This document shows positions 1-64,000 of a DNA stretch of 64,000 bases, one piece after another. A model generated the notes under the pieces. It made no database searches. It was not told the origin of the DNA and saw only the letters and a list, made by a program, of their open reading frames with translations. Each line of letters starts with the position of its first letter. The first letter of the stretch is position 1. A program made the position numbers and the translations under genes. The stretch comes from Flabesymbios commensalis (lineage: Eukaryota > Annelida > Polychaeta > Terebellida > Flabelligeridae). The stretch covers positions 41,350,839 to 41,414,838 of the forward strand of contig OZ024911.1 in assembly GCA_964017125.1 (NCBI GenBank), read 5' to 3'.

Positions 1-1255
1 AGATTAGACTTTTTAAAATCGTGTCACGTCCGTCCCCCTGGAAACTAACTTTGTTTTTGCCGAGTAGAAAACAGTTCTAAATATAATATGAACTATTTTA
101 AAATATGTCTTTAATATAAATTATTACATTGCAGCTTTATTCCACTATGATCCTAATAGTTTTTTCAAGATTTTACGTGTAAATACATATTATGGGGGAC
201 GGACGTGACAGGGTGGGGACGGACGTGACAGCCATATTTGTGCTATCTGCCAGAAATCTTCTTAACATTTATCCATTCAAAGTGGCTATAATTAACATAT
301 CACCTGAAGACTACATAAGCACAAAATCGTCAATGACAAATATTTCTGCTTCCTTGATTTTCACCAGGGGGGGACGGACGTGACAGATTTTTTTTGTGAA
401 TTTTGCCGTCTAGACACCCCTATATCTAGCTAAAACTTTATGTGTATACATATATTTTTATATCTGCTGGTCATATATACATATTATGCCATATAATAAA
501 AACAAAATATAAACTATTATGTGATAATTAATAATTTTAGGTGATTAAATAAATAAATAAGTCAAAATGCCTGAAAAAACGTTACAAGGATATCGTTTTA
601 CATTTCAAATGAAACTGACCTAAATAATTGAGCTAGATGCACATGGTATACCTTAAATTGAAGGTATTTTTATGTAGTGTTATATAGGATTTGCTGTCTA
701 ATGTAATAATGCACAATTTTTATATGGCAATGATATAAAAAAAAAAATTAAAATTGATGCTAACTCGTAACAGTGCATTTTTGACCATTTTTGGTGACTT
801 ATATGTTATTTTCACTTTTTTTCGCTGATTTAAACTCGCTAAAAAGTGACATTTAGCTCGAATGTATGCCCAAGTTCATTTTCAATCAGTTTAAGTCTGT
901 ATTTGATGTATATATTTACAATAATTGCATCCGTAACACAATTTAATAGAATTTGACCACTTTTCGTGCCACAGGCCATAGCATTGGCATTGGAAAACAG
1001 TATTCCAAAGGATAAACACCGGAATACAGATTCACTGGAATACACACTAATGAAGGAATGGGAGCCCGTCATCCAGTAAACGAAAATGTTACTTTGGTGT
1101 AGGCCTATTCCAGTGTATTTCGGTATGAAGTGTATTCTGGTATTAAATTAGGGTGACCCATGACTGAAAAACTGATACATGTAAATTCATCGGAAACTAT
1201 TTCAACAGATTTTCATGAAATTTTGCAAACACTATTTTTCCAAAGAATACCAACA
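1..1255. other. AT-rich non-coding sequence upstream or in an intron
   Basis: No convincing exon. It holds four copies of a GGGGACGGACGTGACA motif in the first 390 bases (reported separately) and otherwise simple AT-rich sequence. An upstream exon of the ankyrin gene could be hidden here but I could not find one. Confidence 0.5.
22..385. repeat. Four copies of the GGGGACGGACGTGACA motif
   Basis: Inverted copy at 22-37 (TGTCACGTCCGTCCCC) and direct copies near 195-210, 215-230 and 370-385. The three direct copies are identical over 16 bases although the DNA between them is unrelated and AT-rich. The inverted copy faces the direct ones. Confidence 0.6.
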
Positions 1256-1485
1256 CAGGGTTTCCGCCAGGAATATTTGAGTGGGGGGGGGTCCAAAGGG
1301 GTGGGGGTCTGGGGAGGAAAAAATCAGATTTTTAAATTTTAGTTCTTAAACTGGTCTATTTTACCTGAAATGTCAGCAAAATATCGAGAATATTATTTTT
1401 TTTCTTTGCCAACAAGGGGGGAATATCCCCCCTTTGGTGCTGAGTGGGAGGATCCGGACCCCCCCCCCCCCTGGCGGAAACCCTG
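1256..1485 (+). mobile_element. hAT5-like MITE, 230 bp, 5-bp target duplication CAACA
   Basis: Terminal inverted repeats CAGGGTTTCCGCCAGG and CCTGGCGGAAACCCTG. The flanks repeat CAACA exactly (1251-1255, 1486-1490). CAGGG-type ends are typical of hAT transposons and a 5-bp duplication is that of the hAT5 group. The interior has no coding capacity and carries G and C homopolymers. A related copy is at 34085. Confidence 0.8.
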
Positions 1486-1639
1486 CAACAGCCCTGAAAA
1501 TTTTGTAAAATTATGTAGCTTAAATTTCAAAAGTTAAACCATTTGACATGTAGTTCATTGAATTTATGACGTCCCTCTAATCGGGCTCTATAAACCCACC
1601 AAGCCAATTCTAGAATTTTATTACATATAATGTATACAT

Positions 1640-4228
1640 ACCATATTATCCCTAATAAACGCGCCGGGCGCGGAGACGAAGTTGAGGGCGCGTTTATTAT
1701 GTGCACTAAAATGTTGATCTGTATTTCACGGCCGCATTCGGCTGCGGCGCCGTCATTAAGCCATGCGACATTGGCGAGAACTCACTGCATGTGCAAGCCC
1801 CCATCCACTCTCAAGCAGCCACTCGTATCGTGCGCGCTGGCATCAAGTGTAACTGGTATGTTAACACAGGCTGACACCTTATGCAGCCACGGCCCGCTAT
1901 ATAGGCCGAGATGACGCGGTTACCATCACATTCATCTTGGAATGATCTTGTTTGGGCACGACGATATATAAATATTGTATTTGTTTTAGATACATTACTA
2001 CTGATTAGCAGAGGGATCAAAGTTTTTGAAAGTAGAAGGTTGAAAGAAAAATGTAGACTGCTAATCATTTTTTATGTTTTGCGCGCAGCGCCAAATATGC
2101 GAGACACGAAGCGGCGAAGCTGTGAAGGGGGATTTAAAATTTTAAAAAGTAGACACCATTTGGTGGCATCTGGTGGGTTAACAAAGGCACTATTGGGTCT
2201 ATTTTGCCTGTAAGACATCAGTTTTTGTGAACAAGTGAAAGGAACATTTTTTAAGGTCAAACTTATATTGGGTCTATTTTACCAAGCTATAAGACATCAT
2301 CAGTGTTTTTGTAAACGAATGAAAGTAACAATTTTAATGTCAAACGCCCAAAAACTCAGAAGTCATCCATCATGTCATCAAAATCATCAATACTGTCTTG
2401 AAATAAATTAATGTCAGTGTCAAGATTAAGCAATTTACAAAGCTCTAACTATTTCATCGGGATCTGGAGAAGTAGCTGAGTTTTTAGTTTTACAAGTGGT
2501 CGAATTTGGCATCGCCATGGCATTTCCAGGGTGCTGAATATCTTGATCACTTTCAGACTCACTGGACTCATCGGAGACAGTGTCACCCATCCCTACTTGT
2601 ATCCCAATCTCTTTCTGCTGAGGCTTCTTTGGGATCAATGCGTGAGTTTGTTATCGAGCTTTGATTCTGAGCTGTACACGCATGTTTTTTTATGACATTT
2701 TGTTGTTAAAATCCTCCAGCATAATTGGCGCCTCCTGGTGATTCCAGTGGTAGCGCTAGAAATAGCCTCAGCTATGCCATGTATGCTGAAAATGAAGCCA
2801 CAGACTGCGCCGGTACAAAGACATGTGGTTTCCGTTGGACGTTTATGAATAACGACTTGGCCTCCATTAATCAGTAAATATTCATATTATTAGAATCGGC
2901 AGCATCGCACCTACATTTACGCCCGCGCAGCCCGTTTTCAGCTGCATAATTAAAATGTATTAGACATTTTTCCGACATTGGAGTGGCGATGGCTCTCACT
3001 CACTGCCGTGTTAAAAAGCGTTGATTTCCGCTGCTAGAACAAATTTCGCAATCCACGACCCACAACATTACGAAATGCGGCTGTTCAGGGCTACAGCAGG
3101 CAAATGATCTGCCACGATGTCCAGAACAAAACACTGTTTAAATCCAGTGCCATCGGTGCCTATTTTAATTTTGTTGTCGATGATGTCTGTTTTAAATCGA
3201 AGAATATTAACTTAGCTATTGCAAATATATATTTTTTTTAACTTACAATTTTTTTTCAAATATTTTTTTTGGCAAAGTAGCCGGCGATGCAAGTTCGCTT
3301 TGCAGGCGCTAATCTCCAGTCGCCGGCTTGCTTTGACCCCTCTGGATTAGAATAATAAAAATGCGTCTGCAACATACTGTATGAATGCTTCAAAAAGACG
3401 TAGGCCTAGCTGATTAAATTTACGTCTAATTTCACACAGTGTGTAGGCCTCAGAATGTCTGCCACAGCAGACAGTCCCCGGCCTGATGACGTCATCTACT
3501 CTTGCCGACCTTAGCCCGCCATTTATCGAATGGTGGTGTATCATCTCTGCAGGGACATCATGTATACATGTGCGCTATAACATTGGTTCAAAGCAGCAGC
3601 AGCATTAATCATGGTAATGGGCCAATGCCATGGTTGGATCGTCTGGGTTTAAGCACGTATCAAGTCTCGGCGCTACTATAGTAGAACAAGATCCATACCT
3701 CACATATTTGGATGTTCAGTGGACGCCAACTGCTGACGGCCAAAACATGACGTAGCACGATAAACAGGGGCAGACGTTTTTCGTGTCATTAGAGGCTTCA
3801 AATCATACTTAGCATTAAGCCTACCGGTAGGCCCTATACATTGGCGTCGCATTAAAACGCCGGGAATTTTCGGCGCTTGTAAATCTGTCTGACTCAATGA
3901 TCACTGAGCTAGTGCAATGGACAGTTAGTACTTTTGTTGTAAGCAAACCTGACACGCAGTCGCTATTCTGACACAACCTGTACGATGTTGGCCCAGTGTT
4001 AAAACAACATGTACAACAACTAGGCTACATGTAACAGTAGAATACCGCGTTTACACCCATGCTCACAACACGCTGACCGTGGTCAACCATGTTGACACGG
4101 CTACACGCAGAAGGCTGGTGTCTGGTAGATTTTTTCAAGCCAGCTGACTGGATATACAGGGTACATGAAAAAGGGGGGGGGGGCGCGTTTATTAGGGGTG
4201 GTGCGTTTATTAGGGATAATACGGTATA
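1640..4228 (-). mobile_element. pogo/Tigger-like DNA transposon, degraded, about 2.6 kb
   Basis: Ends are inverted repeats: TTATCCCTAATAAACGCGCC at the left; GGCGCGTTTATTAGGGG followed by GCGTTTATTAGGGATAATAC at the right. On the minus strand at 2350-2640 an acidic tail can be read (IGIQVGMGDTVSDESSESES, then DPDEIVRAL, then in another frame LNLDTDINLFQDSIDDFDD and MMDDF with stop). An acidic C-terminus like this is common in pogo/Tigger transposases, and one frame break is visible. No catalytic core is recognisable. The right end also carries a duplicated inner repeat. Confidence 0.55.
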
Positions 4229-4892
4229 CCATGTATACCCGGTAGGCCTACATGTCAAATGGTCTAATTTTTGCAATATTATTTTAATTTTGCGAACTTT
4301 TTACCACTGTTGGGCTTTGAATAGAAAATGGCCTTTGCAAAATCTCAAGGAAATCTGTTCAGAATTGACGGAGAAATAAGCTAAAATTATGCAATCTCAG
4401 TTAAAAGCATTTTTAATGTGTCTTTGGGTATAAAGCCTATTGCAACCCATGTAATGATGCTGACGTCGTTGGTGTCTGCTACATATCAGCCTTCCAAATA
4501 GTAAAAAAATATAATGATGTTTTCAGTCCACACTGTGAGAGCCATGCAAGTTTGGTCAGTAAAGTGGGCGGGAGTAACGATGTAAAATATTTTTCGCTGA
4601 AAAATGTCAGCTAATTAAGCTGCATTGACAAAGATGTTGCTTGTGCATCTGATGAGTGACTGATCAATGTCACTTTTTAATTTTAAATTGTAATTGCCAA
4701 CCAAATTTTAAAAGTTGTCTGATGAAGTCACAGATATATAGGCTCAAGAGATTTGTCTTTTGCCCCTAATATCACTATTTTTTTTTTGTCAAAATCAGTG
4801 AAAAAAGTTTTTCATTAAAATGGGGGTGTTTTATGATAGTCAATAAGGATGGTAATTTATGTAAAACATAATAATTACTATTTATTTTTTAG

Positions 4893-63529
<58,637 letters not shown>

Positions 63530-64000
63530 GTAAGTCTTAGCTATAAACCAGTGCTGGTTTAAAGGTGGGACACTGTCATAGACAGTGGACCAACATTAAT
63601 CCAGCATTGGCTTAACTCTACGTGTTTCATGAGTGACACTTCTGAGGCGCATTCAACTGTTTTTTCACAACAAAAATATTGCCTAAAATTTATGTTGATG
63701 CAAATCTCAAATAAAGCATGGGAGCTCTTTATAGTAAATCGACTGCTTCACTTTTCACCTCTGCCCAATTCACCCATAGAAAGGAGCCTGATGTTAACAG
63801 TGATCAGGTGATGTCAAGGCTGAACAGACTACACTACCCCCCCCCCCCCCCCATTCTTCAGTATGTATCGACATCCATCTAAATAACCGTTTAAAAGTGT
63901 CTAATTACGAAGATGGCAGGAAGAACTGATACCAAATGAGGAATATTAGCTCTCAAATGTGTTAAGAGAAAGGATGTATCACACAATTTTGCTTGTCATT
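63530..64000. other. Intron, no further exon seen
   Basis: A phase-2 exon should follow, but none is evident before the window ends. A poly-C run is at 63837-63852. Confidence 0.5.

Noticed and set aside
1630-2213. Plus-strand open frames of about 95 to 100 codons near 1630 and 1911
   Set aside because: They lie in the pogo-like element, overlap its TIR and have no recognisable domain.

Overview
The window is about 63% AT metazoan genomic DNA: small exons with GT-AG splice sites, introns of up to about 9 kb, and dense interspersed repeats. Frequent short palindromes (TACATGTA, TAGGCCTA, ACCGGT) and the mix of LINEs, TTAA-type and pogo-like elements suggest a marine invertebrate. An ambulacrarian or other non-vertebrate deuterostome is my best guess, but a mollusc is not excluded. 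I recognised no rRNA, tRNA, CRISPR, LTR retrovirus or Polinton.

One host gene on the + strand spans almost the whole window, from 4893 to at least 63529, and continues past the right edge. About 23 exons join in phase and give roughly 1250 residues. It starts inside an ankyrin-repeat block (exons at 4893, 6602, 10324, 16317). A long acidic, Ser/Pro-rich tail follows, spread over many short and mostly phase 0-0 exons, almost every one carrying a tryptophan-acidic motif (SDWDS, EPWDSD, EEDWEED, PDWDE). A charged helical stretch then begins (55146-56927). Ankyrin repeats, W-D-S motifs and then coiled coil are the plan of the ANKRD26 / ANKRD30 / POTE family. Vertebrate ANKRD26 acts at centriole distal appendages, so I call this an ANKRD26-like gene. 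The first exon and the C-terminal coiled coil are outside or not found.

The introns are a museum of transposable elements. From left to right: a pogo-like element with a transposase tail (1640-4228); TTAA-flanked piggyBac-type MITEs throughout; a second pogo-like element (7753-9750); a large repeat with a recurring TGTCCTCTCCAGGACA motif (11243-15870); a 5'-truncated L2/CR1-type LINE (18019-20540, minus); a third TIR element (20830-22068); a tandem-repeat-bearing Helentron-like element (23516-25952); a 5.1 kb TIR element nested in a TTAA MITE (28221-33366) that contains ATT and GA satellites; and three elements with CAGGG termini and 5-bp target duplications (hAT5-like).

The most unusual locus is 58385-63529. 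An array of about 27 copies of a 61-bp unit, each holding the end of an intron, a splice acceptor (intact or mutated) and the first 36 nt of an exon, precedes the true exon at 63468. A Helitron-like element, itself carrying another element, has split the array. The gene also contains a 17-nt microexon at 54781 that encodes just one W-D-S motif.
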